A stretch of 64,000 nt of DNA from Aliiglaciecola sp. 3_MG-2023 (GTDB lineage: Bacteria; Pseudomonadota; Gammaproteobacteria; Enterobacterales; Alteromonadaceae): positions 62,001 to 126,000 of the forward strand of contig NZ_JAUORV010000009.1 in the NCBI RefSeq assembly GCF_030548205.1, written 5' to 3'. Positions 1 through 9,438 of the stretch are shown here, piece after piece (the first letter of the stretch is position 1; each line of letters begins with the position of its first letter). The notes under the pieces are model-generated. The model was not told where the DNA came from and did not search any database. It saw nothing but the letters and a program-made list of their open reading frames with translations. Both the position numbers and the translations under genes were made by a program.

Positions 1-478
1 TTACGCTCACCCAAGGACGATTATTTTGCATGCGTTTAATGAAACCACGATTTAACTCTTGTGCTTGCTCGCTGAGAAGCCCGAAAGAGACATCTATGCC
101 ATGTTCGGATAACCGCTTTAACCCACTCCCTGCCACAGTAGGATTGGGATCAACCATAGCAGCGACTACTCGTTTCACACCGGCTTGAATTAATGCATCA
201 GCACAGGGGGGAGTTCTACCGAAATGGCTACAGGGTTCTAAGGTAACGTAGGCAGTTGCCCCTAGGGCTTGCTCCCCTGCTTGCTTAAGGGCATGCACTT
301 CAGCATGGGGAGTTCCCGCTTTATGATGCCAACCTTGGCCTATTACCCCACCATTTGTATTAGCAATAACACAACCAACATTTGGATTGGGTGTTGTCGT
401 AAATTGCCCTTTACGAGCCAACTTAATGGCAAGACTCATCAAATGATGGTCTAGCGTCGAAAAATGAAAAGCAGACAT
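1..478 (-). CDS. ribD: Riboflavin biosynthesis protein RibD, N-terminal part (partial)
   Basis: RibD is the bifunctional pyrimidine deaminase/reductase of riboflavin synthesis in the cytoplasm. Only about 159 N-terminal residues are visible; the rest runs off the left edge. The zinc deaminase motif is intact: HAE at residues 58-60, and PCSHFGRTPPC with metal-binding cysteines near 83 and 92. The ATG at 478 gives MSAFHFSTLDHH and a full deaminase fold. It lies directly downstream of nrdR on the same strand, an arrangement common in gammaproteobacteria. The reductase domain cannot be judged here. Confidence 0.95.
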   Translation of the reverse strand, partial: MSAFHFSTLDHHLMSLAIKLARKGQFTTTPNPNVGCVIANTNGGVIGQGWHHKAGTPHAEVHALKQAGEQALGATAYVTLEPCSHFGRTPPCADALIQAGVKRVVAAMVDPNPTVAGSGLKRLSEHGIDVSFGLLSEQAQELNRGFIKRMQNNRPWVSV

Positions 479-510
479 GGTGTCGCAAACTTCCTAAATA
501 AATACGCTAA

Positions 511-966
511 TCAGGGTTTCTCACCTAATTTAGCAATTTCTTCACCAAACTCCCGAATGTCTTCGAAGGAACGATAAACCGAAGCAAAACGCACATAAGC
601 CACCTTATCCAGTTCTTTGAGGGCATCCATGATGAGGCCTCCTAAGAACTCACTACTGATTTCTCGCTCTCCGGTTGCGCGCAACGATGACTTCAATTGA
701 CTGATGCAATGTTCGACTTTTTCCGTACTCACAGGACGCTTTTCTAAAGCACGTAATAAACCTGCACGAAGTTTATCTTCATTAAATGGTTCTCTGGAAC
801 CATCACGTTTAACCACTCTTGGCATGACTAACTCGGCGATTTCAAACGTCGTAAATCGCTCGTGACAGGTTGTGCACTCGCGTCTGCGGCGTACTTGATG
901 ACCTTCGGCAACCAACCTGGAGTCGATAACTTTAGTTTCTTGTTCTGAGCAGAAAGGACAAAACAT
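511..966 (-). CDS. nrdR: Transcriptional repressor NrdR
   Basis: NrdR is the ATP/dATP-sensing repressor of ribonucleotide reductase genes. The 151-residue length is standard. The N-terminal zinc ribbon has cysteines at 3, 6, 31 and 34 (CPFC and CTTC), followed by an ATP-cone domain from about residue 49. It ends 32 bp before ribD, so the two are probably co-transcribed. The start is divergent from the DUF6265 gene, with a 68-bp gap between them that must hold both promoters. Its targets (nrd operons) are not in this window. Identification is firm. Confidence 0.97.
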   Translation of the reverse strand: MFCPFCSEQETKVIDSRLVAEGHQVRRRRECTTCHERFTTFEIAELVMPRVVKRDGSREPFNEDKLRAGLLRALEKRPVSTEKVEHCISQLKSSLRATGEREISSEFLGGLIMDALKELDKVAYVRFASVYRSFEDIREFGEEIAKLGEKP

Positions 967-1034
967 AGTCGTATTTTCTTTTCACTACCTATAGATGCTG
1001 GCTAAACTAGCATAAAAAAGTTAAAAGGTGATAC

Positions 1035-1514
1035 ATGCAACGTTTAATTTATCTATTATCATTAGTGATAATAACGCTTAGTTGGTCAGCGACAGCTGCA
1101 GACTCGAAATGTGATGGGCTGCTTAAACTGCAATGGATTTTGGGTGACTGGGAAACCCTTCCGGATGGCAACACCCAAGAAAATTGGTTAAAAATCAGCG
1201 ACGATACCTTCACCGGCTCTGGCAGCAGCCGTGATGTTTCTGGCGTCCTTGAGCAGCAAGAAAGCATGCGTTTAGTACACATGCAAAGGGAAGTCTTCTA
1301 TTTGGCAAAAGTCGGCCACAATAGTCTACCTGTGGCCTTTAAAGCTAAAAATTGTGACTCGAATACCGTTACTTTCGTCAATCCAAATCACGACTTTCCC
1401 AAGCAAATAGTATACTTACGCACAGATAATAAATTGGTCGTCAATGTAACAGGTAGTAATGGCAAGGGATTTACTGTGCATTATCAATTGAAGTCCAATA
1501 AAAATGCGCCCTAA
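1035..1514 (+). CDS. DUF6265 family exported protein
   Basis: A 159-residue protein with a clear Sec signal peptide (hydrophobic residues 4-18, probable cleavage after ATAA near residue 22), so it is likely periplasmic. The rest resembles the DUF6265 family: a lipocalin-like core beginning LQWILGDWE, then a conserved segment containing NPNHDFPKQIVY. Family function is unknown, and I infer none. It stands alone, divergent from nrdR and convergent with the rhodanese gene, with only 12 bp between the two stops. Confidence 0.75.
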   Translation: MQRLIYLLSLVIITLSWSATAADSKCDGLLKLQWILGDWETLPDGNTQENWLKISDDTFTGSGSSRDVSGVLEQQESMRLVHMQREVFYLAKVGHNSLPVAFKAKNCDSNTVTFVNPNHDFPKQIVYLRTDNKLVVNVTGSNGKGFTVHYQLKSNKNAP

Positions 1515-1526
1515 CAGGCATTTTCT

Positions 1527-1925
1527 TTACTCATTAATGACGAGCTTGAACCCTTCATCTAACCAGCCTGTTATTCCGCCTATGAGTTTCTTAACAGGGC
1601 GGCCGAGCTCAGCAAGTTTAAGGGCGGCTTTATCCGCGCCATTACAATGGGGACCGGCACAATACACGACAAAGAGAGTGTCACTGGGATATATCTGAAT
1701 GGTTTCAGCCTTGATATTTTTATGGGGTAAGTTTAATGCGTTGGGCAAATGCCCTTCTTCAAAAAGCATTGAGCTTCTCACATCCAGTAACACAAAATCT
1801 TGGCGATTATTGCTGATCGCAAAATGCGTATCCCAGCAGTCTGTTTCTAAACTGAGTAAACTTGCAAAGTGGGCTTTAGCAACTTCCGCTGAAGCTGCAG
1901 GGACTCTTGACACAACTGATGACAT
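1527..1925 (-). CDS. Rhodanese-like domain protein
   Basis: A single-domain rhodanese of 132 residues, a fold that carries persulfide sulfur on a cysteine or acts as a sensor. The core motifs are LLDVRSSMLFEEGHLPNA and an active-site loop YCAGPHCNGADKAA with a candidate catalytic cysteine, though the loop is longer than the usual CxxGxR. I chose the ATG at 1925 because GGAGG lies about 5 bp before it; an ATG at 1937 overlaps that ribosome site. It has no signal peptide, so a cytoplasmic location is expected. Substrate and partner are unknown. Confidence 0.8.
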   Translation of the reverse strand: MSSVVSRVPAASAEVAKAHFASLLSLETDCWDTHFAISNNRQDFVLLDVRSSMLFEEGHLPNALNLPHKNIKAETIQIYPSDTLFVVYCAGPHCNGADKAALKLAELGRPVKKLIGGITGWLDEGFKLVINE

Positions 1926-2014
1926 ACACGCCTCCATTTAAAGTTGAGTTTTATTATCAACAACTTAATTGAAAGCACCAAGTAGCTAGTCAGCCAATTA
2001 CCGATTATTTTGAG

Positions 2015-2041
2015 ACAAAAAAGCCGCTTAAAAAGCGGCTA
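2015..2041 (-). terminator. Rho-independent terminator after glyA
   Basis: Inverted repeat AGCCGCTT / AAGCGGCT (2022-2029 and 2033-2040) with a three-base loop. On the minus strand it is followed by a run of T (the A run at 2016-2021). It lies about 20 bp past the glyA stop. Confidence 0.9.
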
Positions 2042-2061
2042 AGTGACGATTAACGTAAATA

Positions 2062-3318
2062 CTACCCGTAAACAGGGAATTTTTCACATAGGTCAACCAC
2101 TTCTTTCTTGACCCTTTCGATAGTTTCAACGCTTGAGATGTCATCAAGCACATCACAAATCCAGTTGGCGACTTGCTTCGCCTCCTGTTCACCAAAACCT
2201 CGACGAGTTATGGCTGGAGAACCAATGCGTAAGCCACTAGTGACAAAAGGTGAGCGAGGATCATTAGGTACTGAATTCTTATTAACGGTAATATTTGCAC
2301 TGCCTAAGGCCGCATCAGCGTCTTTGCCAGTAATATCTTTATCAATGAGATCAAGTAAAAATAAATGATTATCTGTGCCGTCAGAAACAATTTTATAACC
2401 ACGTTCTTGCATCACGCTGACCATGGCTTTTGCATTTGCCACCACTTGTTTTTGATATTCTTTAAACTCTGGCTCTAACGCTTCTTTAAATGCGACCGCT
2501 TTTGCCGCAATCACGTGACACAAAGGACCACCTTGATTGCCAGGAAACACTGAGCTGTTTAACTTTTTATAAATAGTCTCATCACCGCAAGCAGAAAGGA
2601 TCAATCCGCCACGAGGACCGGCTAAGGTTTTATGGGTAGTTGTAGTAACAACATGGGCATGAGGTAATGGATTCGGGTAAATCCCCGCCGCCACTAAACC
2701 AGCAACGTGGGCCATATCAACCAACAAGTAAGCGCCGACTTTGTCTGCAATCTCACGAAACTTCTGCCAATCAACAATGCCCGAGTAGGCAGAGAAACCA
2801 CCAATAATCATCTTAGGTTTATGCTCAAGTGCTAAGGCTTCTACTTGTTGCATATCAATTTCGCCAGTGTCTTCATTCAGACCATACTGAACTGCGTTGT
2901 ATGTTTTACCTGAAAAACTCACGTGGGCACCGTGGGTAAGGTGACCACCATGAGCAAGGCTCATTCCTAATACAGTGTCACCAGCGTCTAATAATGCCAT
3001 AAAGACCGCCGAGTTGGCTTGAGAGCCTGAATGGGGCTGTACATTAGCATAGTCAGCGCCAAACAACTGCTTCGCTCGTTCTATGGCCAAATCTTCGGCG
3101 ATATCAACATATTCACATCCGCCATAATAACGTTTGTGAGGATAGCCTTCTGCATATTTGTTGGTAAGTTGAGAACCCTGAGCTTCTAAAACGCGCGGAC
3201 TACAATAGTTTTCCGAAGCAATAAGCTCGATATGATGCTCTTGGCGTTGAGTTTCATTTACAATCGCATCATATAACTCGGGGTCAAAGTCAGCAATATT
3301 CATATTACGTTTCAGCAT
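2062..3318 (-). CDS. glyA: Serine hydroxymethyltransferase
   Basis: GlyA is the PLP enzyme that interconverts serine and glycine and charges tetrahydrofolate with a one-carbon unit. The 418-residue length matches the bacterial family. The PLP lysine lies in the [14 protein letters not shown] segment near residue 230, and the N-terminal IELIASENY and [15 protein letters not shown] segments are typical. The gene is monocistronic, with its own terminator and about 200 bp of upstream sequence free of other genes, where I could not identify a regulator site. Confidence 0.98.
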   Translation of the reverse strand: MLKRNMNIADFDPELYDAIVNETQRQEHHIELIASENYCSPRVLEAQGSQLTNKYAEGYPHKRYYGGCEYVDIAEDLAIERAKQLFGADYANVQPHSGSQANSAVFMALLDAGDTVLGMSLAHGGHLTHGAHVSFSGKTYNAVQYGLNEDTGEIDMQQVEALALEHKPKMIIGGFSAYSGIVDWQKFREIADKVGAYLLVDMAHVAGLVAAGIYPNPLPHAHVVTTTTHKTLAGPRGGLILSACGDETIYKKLNSSVFPGNQGGPLCHVIAAKAVAFKEALEPEFKEYQKQVVANAKAMVSVMQERGYKIVSDGTDNHLFLLDLIDKDITGKDADAALGSANITVNKNSVPNDPRSPFVTSGLRIGSPAITRRGFGEQEAKQVANWICDVLDDISSVETIERVKKEVVDLCEKFPVYG

Positions 3319-3526
3319 GGTGTCTCCTCAACAACTCGGCACAAAGTTCGGGTGAAACATCTATCTTCACCTTCGTAGGGATAAAAAATGAGCGCTTATT
3401 CTAGTCATTTAGATTATTTTGTACATACCTTTGGGGAAAAATGATCCAAACCCTTAAGTATAATTTATAGCTGTTAGATTGGCGCTATTGAAATTACTCA
3501 ACTTCGCAACTTGTATGACCAAATAT

Positions 3527-4519
3527 TTAATCAAGGGACTCGATGCATTCTGGATAGTTAAGAGTTATTTGTTGGCGTATGACATCTAAGGTTTGCATCA
3601 CGTTAATACTGTCTGCATGATTCATTCTTGGGTCGCAGCGTCTGCCGAGCAGGATTGACTCCATGGTGGACTCTATTTGATATTCAAAACCATTCACTGG
3701 ATGAGGAAAATCCACCGTGCGGATCAATTTCTCGTTTTGGTATAACTGCGCTTGTCGGCCGTTCCAAAAATAGGCTGGAACACAAATATAGCCTTCTTTG
3801 CCATGAATACTCATGATATTGGAACACTCGGCCGCCATGGTACAGGTAAATTGGCTAATCACACCGGATGGATAGGTCAAATTCACCATTGTATTTTGGT
3901 CTACGCCGTCTGCAGACAGCTTGGCCACAGCCTGAACGCGAGTGGGATACTCGGCCAACAAATACTGACTTAAACTCACACTGTAAACACCTAAATCTAG
4001 TAAAGCGCCACCAGCTAAAGCGGGATCCGTCAAACGATGATTTTTCAGGTGCGAAAAAGCAAAGCCGATTTGTGAGTTAATGTATTCTAATTCGCCAATT
4101 TCCTGCTGCTCAATCCACTCTTTAAGTTGCTCGAAACAAGGCATAAAACGGCTCCACATTGCCTCTTGAAACACACATTTATGCTGTGCTGATAGACTCA
4201 CCAGCACCTCAGTTTGCTGTGCATTTACAGTCAGGGGTTTTTCCATAAGTAGATGTTTACCTGCCTGCAAACATGCTCTGGCTATAGGAAAATGATGGGA
4301 ATGGGGTGTCGCAATATAGATCACATCAATATTGGGATCTGCAATTAGAGATTCATAGTCCCCATAGGCAACAGTGGCTCGGTATTGTTGAGCAAATGCC
4401 TCCGCTCGTGCTAGGTTTCGACTGGCAACCCCATATAACTTGCCTTGCACTGAACTTGCCAACGCAGTAGCAAATTGATTTGCAATGCCACCTGGCCCAA
4501 TGACTCCCCAATTCAACAT
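3527..4519 (-). CDS. Gfo/Idh/MocA family oxidoreductase
   Basis: A 330-residue NAD(P)-dependent oxidoreductase of the Gfo/Idh/MocA superfamily. The N-terminal Rossmann fold carries GVIGPGGIANQFA at about residues 5-17, and the family EKP motif appears as LLMEKPLTVN in the mid-90s. The C-terminal half has the alpha/beta dimerisation domain. The overall look is closest to the dihydrodiol dehydrogenase-like subgroup, which acts on sugars or diols, but the substrate cannot be read from sequence. It is divergent from ettA and appears monocistronic. Confidence 0.85.
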   Translation of the reverse strand: MLNWGVIGPGGIANQFATALASSVQGKLYGVASRNLARAEAFAQQYRATVAYGDYESLIADPNIDVIYIATPHSHHFPIARACLQAGKHLLMEKPLTVNAQQTEVLVSLSAQHKCVFQEAMWSRFMPCFEQLKEWIEQQEIGELEYINSQIGFAFSHLKNHRLTDPALAGGALLDLGVYSVSLSQYLLAEYPTRVQAVAKLSADGVDQNTMVNLTYPSGVISQFTCTMAAECSNIMSIHGKEGYICVPAYFWNGRQAQLYQNEKLIRTVDFPHPVNGFEYQIESTMESILLGRRCDPRMNHADSINVMQTLDVIRQQITLNYPECIESLD

Positions 4520-4744
4520 TCTTCTTCCTAGTTTAAGTCCTGTTGTTAGTTATTCTGAAGTCAGAGAATAAAAATTCAAGCTTTAGCGCCTTCATTTTCA
4601 ACATTAATCGATTTTAGCTTGGTTAAACAGCGCTCTATTTCTAACCAGATTGCACCTAAGGATATGCAAAAAATTTCTGTTCGCCATTGGACTGTGAGCC
4701 GGTCTGGATTACACTATCGTTTTATCCTTCATTAAATTGGCACT

Positions 4745-6412
4745 ATGGCACAATACGTATATAGCATGCACAGGGTGGGAAAAATTGTCCCCCCAAATAG
4801 ACACATACTAAAAAATATTTCTCTTAGCTTTTTTCCCGGCGCAAAAATTGGAGTGTTGGGTTTAAACGGTGCAGGTAAATCCACCCTGCTGCGCATCATG
4901 GCTGGTATTGACCAAGATATAGAAGGTGAGGCTAGACCTGCGCCAGATTTAAAAATTGGTTATCTTCCTCAAGAACCTCAGCTAGATGAAACTAAAGATG
5001 TGCGTGGCAACATTGAAGAAGCCGTTGCAGATGTTGCCCACGCGTTAAAACGCTTAGATGAAGTCTATGCAGAATATGCAGAAGAAGATGCAGATTTCGA
5101 TGCCTTAGCAAAAGAGCAAGGTCAACTAGAAGCCATCATCCAAACCAAAGATGGTCATAACCTTGAAAATGCTTTGGAGCGCGCAGCTGATGCTCTTCGA
5201 CTTCCTCCTTGGGATGCAGATGTTAGTAAACTTTCTGGTGGTGAAAGGCGTCGAGTCGCCCTTTGTCGACTACTCCTAGAAAAACCGGATATGTTGCTTT
5301 TAGATGAGCCAACTAACCACTTGGATGCAGAATCAGTAGCATGGTTAGAACGTTTTCTTCACGATTACGAAGGGACTGTAGTAGCCATAACCCACGATCG
5401 TTATTTCCTTGATAATGTAGCGGGTTGGATTTTAGAACTAGACCGAGGTGAAGGTATTCCTTGGGAAGGTAATTACTCCTCTTGGCTTGAACAAAAAGAT
5501 CAACGTCTTGCCCAAGAAGAGCGTACCGAAAGTGCACGTCAAAAGTCCATTCAACAAGAGTTAGAATGGGTGCGTTCAAATCCCAAAGGGCGTCAAGCTA
5601 AAAGCAAAGCCAGAATGGCAAGGTTTGATGAATTAACTACTGGTGATTATCAAAAACGGAATGAAACCAATGAGTTATTTATTCCCCCTGGAGAACGTTT
5701 GGGTGATAAAGTTATTGAGGTAACAGGTTTATCTAAATCTTATGGTGATCGTTTGCTGATTGACGATTTATCTTTCAGCATCCCCAAAGGGGCAATAGTC
5801 GGTATTATTGGCCCTAACGGAGCAGGTAAATCCACGCTATTTCGCATGCTGACTGGACAAGAGCAGCCTGATTCAGGAGAAATAGTACTTGGCGACACTG
5901 TGCAATTAGCAAGTGTTGACCAATTTCGCGATCATATGAACGAGAAGAACACCGTTTATAAAGAAATCTCCGACGACTCAGATATTATTCGCATTGGTAA
6001 TTTTGAACTAAACAGCCGTGCTTATTGTAGCCGTTTTAATTTTAAGGGGACTGATCAACAAAAATTCATTAAAGATCTTTCTGGTGGTGAACGTAACCGG
6101 GTTCATCTGGCAAAATTGCTCAAAGCTGGTGGTAACGTGCTTCTGCTCGATGAACCGACCAATGACCTTGATGTTGAAACTTTACGGGCACTGGAAAATG
6201 CAATCCTGGAATTTCCAGGTTGTGCCATGGTTATTTCTCACGACCGTTGGTTTTTAGATAGGGTCGCCACGCACATTATGGATTACCGAGACGAAGGAAA
6301 AATCAACTTTTACGAGGGTAATTACACAGATTATGAAGCCTGGTTAAAAGACACCTTAGGCGAAGACGTGGTGGAGCCACATCGACTTAAATACAAAAAA
6401 ATTAGTAAATAG
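4745..6412 (+). CDS. ettA: Energy-dependent translational throttle protein EttA
   Basis: EttA is an ABC-F protein that binds the ribosomal E site and gates entry into elongation according to ATP/ADP. It has 555 residues and no membrane segments. Two ABC domains are present: Walker A GLNGAGKST at 39-47 with signature LSGGERRR, and a second GPNGAGKST with LSGGERNR. Both have DEPT Walker B motifs. The charged arm between the nucleotide strands of domain 1 and the inter-domain linker (QKSIQQELEWVRS region) are present. A long-loop hairpin follows the stop. Confidence 0.97.
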   Translation: MAQYVYSMHRVGKIVPPNRHILKNISLSFFPGAKIGVLGLNGAGKSTLLRIMAGIDQDIEGEARPAPDLKIGYLPQEPQLDETKDVRGNIEEAVADVAHALKRLDEVYAEYAEEDADFDALAKEQGQLEAIIQTKDGHNLENALERAADALRLPPWDADVSKLSGGERRRVALCRLLLEKPDMLLLDEPTNHLDAESVAWLERFLHDYEGTVVAITHDRYFLDNVAGWILELDRGEGIPWEGNYSSWLEQKDQRLAQEERTESARQKSIQQELEWVRSNPKGRQAKSKARMARFDELTTGDYQKRNETNELFIPPGERLGDKVIEVTGLSKSYGDRLLIDDLSFSIPKGAIVGIIGPNGAGKSTLFRMLTGQEQPDSGEIVLGDTVQLASVDQFRDHMNEKNTVYKEISDDSDIIRIGNFELNSRAYCSRFNFKGTDQQKFIKDLSGGERNRVHLAKLLKAGGNVLLLDEPTNDLDVETLRALENAILEFPGCAMVISHDRWFLDRVATHIMDYRDEGKINFYEGNYTDYEAWLKDTLGEDVVEPHRLKYKKISK

Positions 6413-6436
6413 TCTCAGATCCTTTCATATTGATAG

Positions 6437-6487
6437 CGTGTAATTAAACACTTGGGTAAAATCTTGGGCGAAATTACACGTTTTTTA
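6437..6487 (+). terminator. Probable terminator after ettA, long loop
   Basis: Nine-base inverted repeat CGTGTAATT / AATTACACG (6437-6445 and 6472-6480) followed directly by six T. The loop is about 26 bases, unusually long for a Rho-independent terminator. Confidence 0.6.
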
Positions 6488-6527
6488 TGCTTAAATATTG
6501 TTATTAAAGGCAACGTTGAGGATCACT

Positions 6528-6881
6528 ATGGAAAAACGTCAATTTAATCGCGTAGACTTTTCAGCTCCTGCCATTTTATTTCAGCAAGATCGCCATTGGC
6601 ATACCCACATTATTGATATTTCATTAAATGGGGCGCTTATTGGCTATCCAGATGAGTTTATTGGCAATTTAGAGCAAGAATTTGAATTAAATGTAGAAAT
6701 TGAAGGCACTCGCAAAGTGATCACCATGTTCGGTGAAATTGTGCACAATGCTAATCACTGTTTGGGTTTCCACATTAAGTGTATGGATATCGATAGTATT
6801 TCAGATTTGCGCAAGTTAGTTGAATTGAATTTAGGCGATATGTCACTTTTACAGCGAGACTTAACCTCACTAGTTTCCTAA
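6528..6881 (+). CDS. Single-domain PilZ protein
   Basis: A 118-residue stand-alone PilZ protein, the usual small receptor for cyclic di-GMP. The binding signature is intact: RxxxR as RQFNR at residues 4-8, and DISLNGAL (D/NxSxxG) about 30 residues later. The ATG at 6528 is preceded by GAGG at good spacing, while the in-frame TTG at 6498 lacks a ribosome site. The next gene encodes a diguanylate cyclase with a receiver domain, so the two could form a local c-di-GMP module, although about 120 bp separates them. Cytoplasmic; the effector target is unknown. Confidence 0.88.
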   Translation: MEKRQFNRVDFSAPAILFQQDRHWHTHIIDISLNGALIGYPDEFIGNLEQEFELNVEIEGTRKVITMFGEIVHNANHCLGFHIKCMDIDSISDLRKLVELNLGDMSLLQRDLTSLVS

Positions 6882-6999
6882 TCCTAAGTATAATAAACAT
6901 TCGGTTAATTTTTAGATAAACTACGCAGAGAATAAGGTTAAAGTTTAATCCACACGTAAAAATGTTTTGTTGAATATGCTTAACAAAGGAGTTTGAGTT

Positions 7000-7920
7000 A
7001 TCTTCAAAGTTGTTGATCAGTTATATGAAAAGGATAAAGTTTTAATTCTTATTGTAGAAGATGAACCCATTAGTGCATTAATTGCGGCTAAAGCCCTTTC
7101 AGATAATTTTATTACCCATCATGTGAGTTCAGGGCAAGAAGCGCTGGATTTTTGTGATCAAAAGCTACCTGACATCATATTGATGGATATTAATATGCCT
7201 GTTATGGATGGGTTAACCGCGTGCAGAAAACTCAAAGATAACGATAATACCCAAGAAATACCGATTATATTTGTCAGTTCTCACAATTCACCAGAAGCGG
7301 AAGATGAATGTTGGGAAGCGGGCTGTACAGATTTTATCACCAAGCCTTTTTCAGTCACAACATTACGACATAGGGTTAACTCACATTTAGCAGCTAAGCT
7401 GATGTCTGACAAATTAAAACGTTTGGCGACTGTCGATGGTTTGACAGATGTGCAAAATCGCCATTATTTTGATGGTTTCTTAGCGGATCAAATGAAATTA
7501 TGCACCCGCTTGAAACATCATATAGGTTTAATCTTAATCGATATTGACAATTTCAAGCTTTATAATGATACCTATGGACACATTAAAGGCGATGAGTGTT
7601 TGCGGCAGGTAGCAAGTACTCTGAGAACCGTACTAAAGCGCCCTACCGATTGTTTAGCAAGGTATGGGGGGGAAGAATTTGCAGTTGTACTTCCCCATAC
7701 TGATGCGCGTGGCGTTGAGCACATTGCCAATAGCATGCTAAGTGCAATTCGCGCTCTAAACTTACCTCACAAACTTTCAAGCTTAAGCCGGGTCACTATT
7801 AGTGCAGGCGGCATTTGCGTTTCACCTCAAAATCTTAGTCAAATCGCACTCATCCAAAAAGCCGATCAAAATTTGTATTCGGCAAAAGATGCGGGGCGTG
7901 ACCAATTTGTTGTAGCCTAA
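7000..7920 (+). CDS. Response regulator with GGDEF diguanylate cyclase domain, non-canonical start
   Basis: A PleD/WspR-like protein: receiver domain (about residues 14-130) then GGDEF domain (about 140-306). The receiver has the acidic pocket (IVEDEP near 18-23), phospho-acceptor D63 in LMDINMP and K115 in FITKPF. The cyclase has GGEEF at about 223-227 and the inhibitory RxxD site (RPTD) five residues before it, so it should be active and product-inhibited. The reading frame opens after a stop at 6994 with no ATG, GTG or TTG until GTG 7123, which would remove the acidic pocket. A strong AAAGGAG (6985-6991) sits eight bases before an ATC codon at 7000, so I give that as the likely start. A sequencing error is the alternative. 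Confidence 0.8.
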   Translation: MFKVVDQLYEKDKVLILIVEDEPISALIAAKALSDNFITHHVSSGQEALDFCDQKLPDIILMDINMPVMDGLTACRKLKDNDNTQEIPIIFVSSHNSPEAEDECWEAGCTDFITKPFSVTTLRHRVNSHLAAKLMSDKLKRLATVDGLTDVQNRHYFDGFLADQMKLCTRLKHHIGLILIDIDNFKLYNDTYGHIKGDECLRQVASTLRTVLKRPTDCLARYGGEEFAVVLPHTDARGVEHIANSMLSAIRALNLPHKLSSLSRVTISAGGICVSPQNLSQIALIQKADQNLYSAKDAGRDQFVVA

Positions 7921-7936
7921 ACCTTAGATAAAGGTT

Positions 7937-9301
7937 TTAGAGGGCCTCCAGAGCCTCTGACAGACGTGAGACTGCCACTACTTCTATACCAGGGATGGAT
8001 TGTTTCGGTTTATTTCCCTTAGGAACAATGGCGCGTTTAAAGCCATGTTTGGCCGCTTCTTGTATACGTTCAGTTCCATTCGGGACAGGCCGAATCTCAC
8101 CTGCTAAACCGACTTCTCCAAATGCAATTAATTCTCTGGATAGAGTATGGTTTCTAAAGCTGGAGATCATTGCTAGCAGTAAGGCTAAATCAACACTGGT
8201 TTCTGCAACACGAACCCCACCCACCACATTAACAAACACATCCTGATCGTTCATTTGCACATTTCCATGGCGATGTAAAACAGCAAGTAACATAGCTAAA
8301 CGATTCGCTTCAGTTCCCACCGCGATACGTTTGGGGTTTGCCATTTGAGAGTAGTCAACTAAGGCTTGAATTTCCACTAACAATGGTCGTGTCCCTTCCC
8401 AAACCACCATAACAATGCTGCCTGGTGACTGTTGCTCTTCGCGACTTAAAAAGATAGCTGATGGATTGCTGACCTCTTTAAGACCTTTGTCTGTCATGGC
8501 AAACACGCCCAACTCATTTACTGCACCAAAACGATTTTTATTTCCCCGCAACGTTCGATAACGACTATCACTTTCCCCTTCAAGCATCATTGAACAATCT
8601 ATGCAATGCTCCAGCACCTTAGGACCTGCCAAATTTCCTTCTTTGGTGACATGTCCGACCAAAAACATTGCAATATGATGCTGTTTGGCAAAGCGCGTTA
8701 AAAACGCGGCACTTTCTCGCACTTGGGAAACACTGCCAGGTGCGGATTGAATATCACTCACGTGCATGACCTGTATGGAATCAATTACCATAATGTCGGG
8801 TTTGTGCACTAACGCCAATTCACAAATGGTTTCTACATTCGTTTCCGCCAACACTTTTAATTTAGATGTGGGTAATCCTAATCGTTGCGCTCGCATCGCC
8901 ACTTGTTGTAAGGATTCCTCCCCCGTGACATAAAGCGTATTACGTCCTTGGGCCAAATGACACATTACCTGCAGCAACAACGTACTTTTACCTGCCCCAG
9001 GCGAGCCGCCAATTAACATTGCAGCACCAGGCACTACACCTCCCCCAAGAACGCGATCGAGTTCTTTGAAACCCGCACTGAATCGCGGTAATGCTTGTAA
9101 GTCAATTTGATCTAAGGTTTCCACTTTCGCGTGGGTTTGCCCTGCGTAGCCTTTTAAATTCCGTTCAGGTGCATGTTTATCATTACTAAGAACAACTTCA
9201 GAAATGGTGTTCCATGCCTGACAATCATTACATTGTCCTTGCCAGCGAGGGAACTCTGCTCCACAATCAGTACATACAAAAGCGATTTTACGTTTAGCCA
9301 T
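7937..9301 (-). CDS. radA: DNA repair protein RadA
   Basis: RadA is a RecA-like branch-migration ATPase that helps process recombination intermediates. It has 454 residues, the normal length. Domains in order: an N-terminal zinc finger (C10, C13, C24, C27), a RecA core with Walker A GGSPGAGKST at about 98-107 and the family KNRFG motif near 257, and a C-terminal Lon-like domain. It is divergent from the large PilZ gene and convergent with the GGDEF gene, with 16 bp between stops. Identification is firm. Confidence 0.97.
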   Translation of the reverse strand: MAKRKIAFVCTDCGAEFPRWQGQCNDCQAWNTISEVVLSNDKHAPERNLKGYAGQTHAKVETLDQIDLQALPRFSAGFKELDRVLGGGVVPGAAMLIGGSPGAGKSTLLLQVMCHLAQGRNTLYVTGEESLQQVAMRAQRLGLPTSKLKVLAETNVETICELALVHKPDIMVIDSIQVMHVSDIQSAPGSVSQVRESAAFLTRFAKQHHIAMFLVGHVTKEGNLAGPKVLEHCIDCSMMLEGESDSRYRTLRGNKNRFGAVNELGVFAMTDKGLKEVSNPSAIFLSREEQQSPGSIVMVVWEGTRPLLVEIQALVDYSQMANPKRIAVGTEANRLAMLLAVLHRHGNVQMNDQDVFVNVVGGVRVAETSVDLALLLAMISSFRNHTLSRELIAFGEVGLAGEIRPVPNGTERIQEAAKHGFKRAIVPKGNKPKQSIPGIEVVAVSRLSEALEAL

Positions 9302-9438
9302 AAGTTATTGAACTACATTAAATTAGGGCTAGTTGATTAATTCAACTAAACCGGTAAGTTGGGATCAAAGGTTATTTATTCGTTGCCGATAAAAGAATAT
9401 CATAACGACGCCTTAACCATAGCGAACATTTGATTGGC

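Noticed and set aside
7123-7920. GGDEF gene starting at GTG 7123
   Set aside because: This start deletes the first strand and acidic pocket of an otherwise intact receiver domain, and it has no ribosome site.
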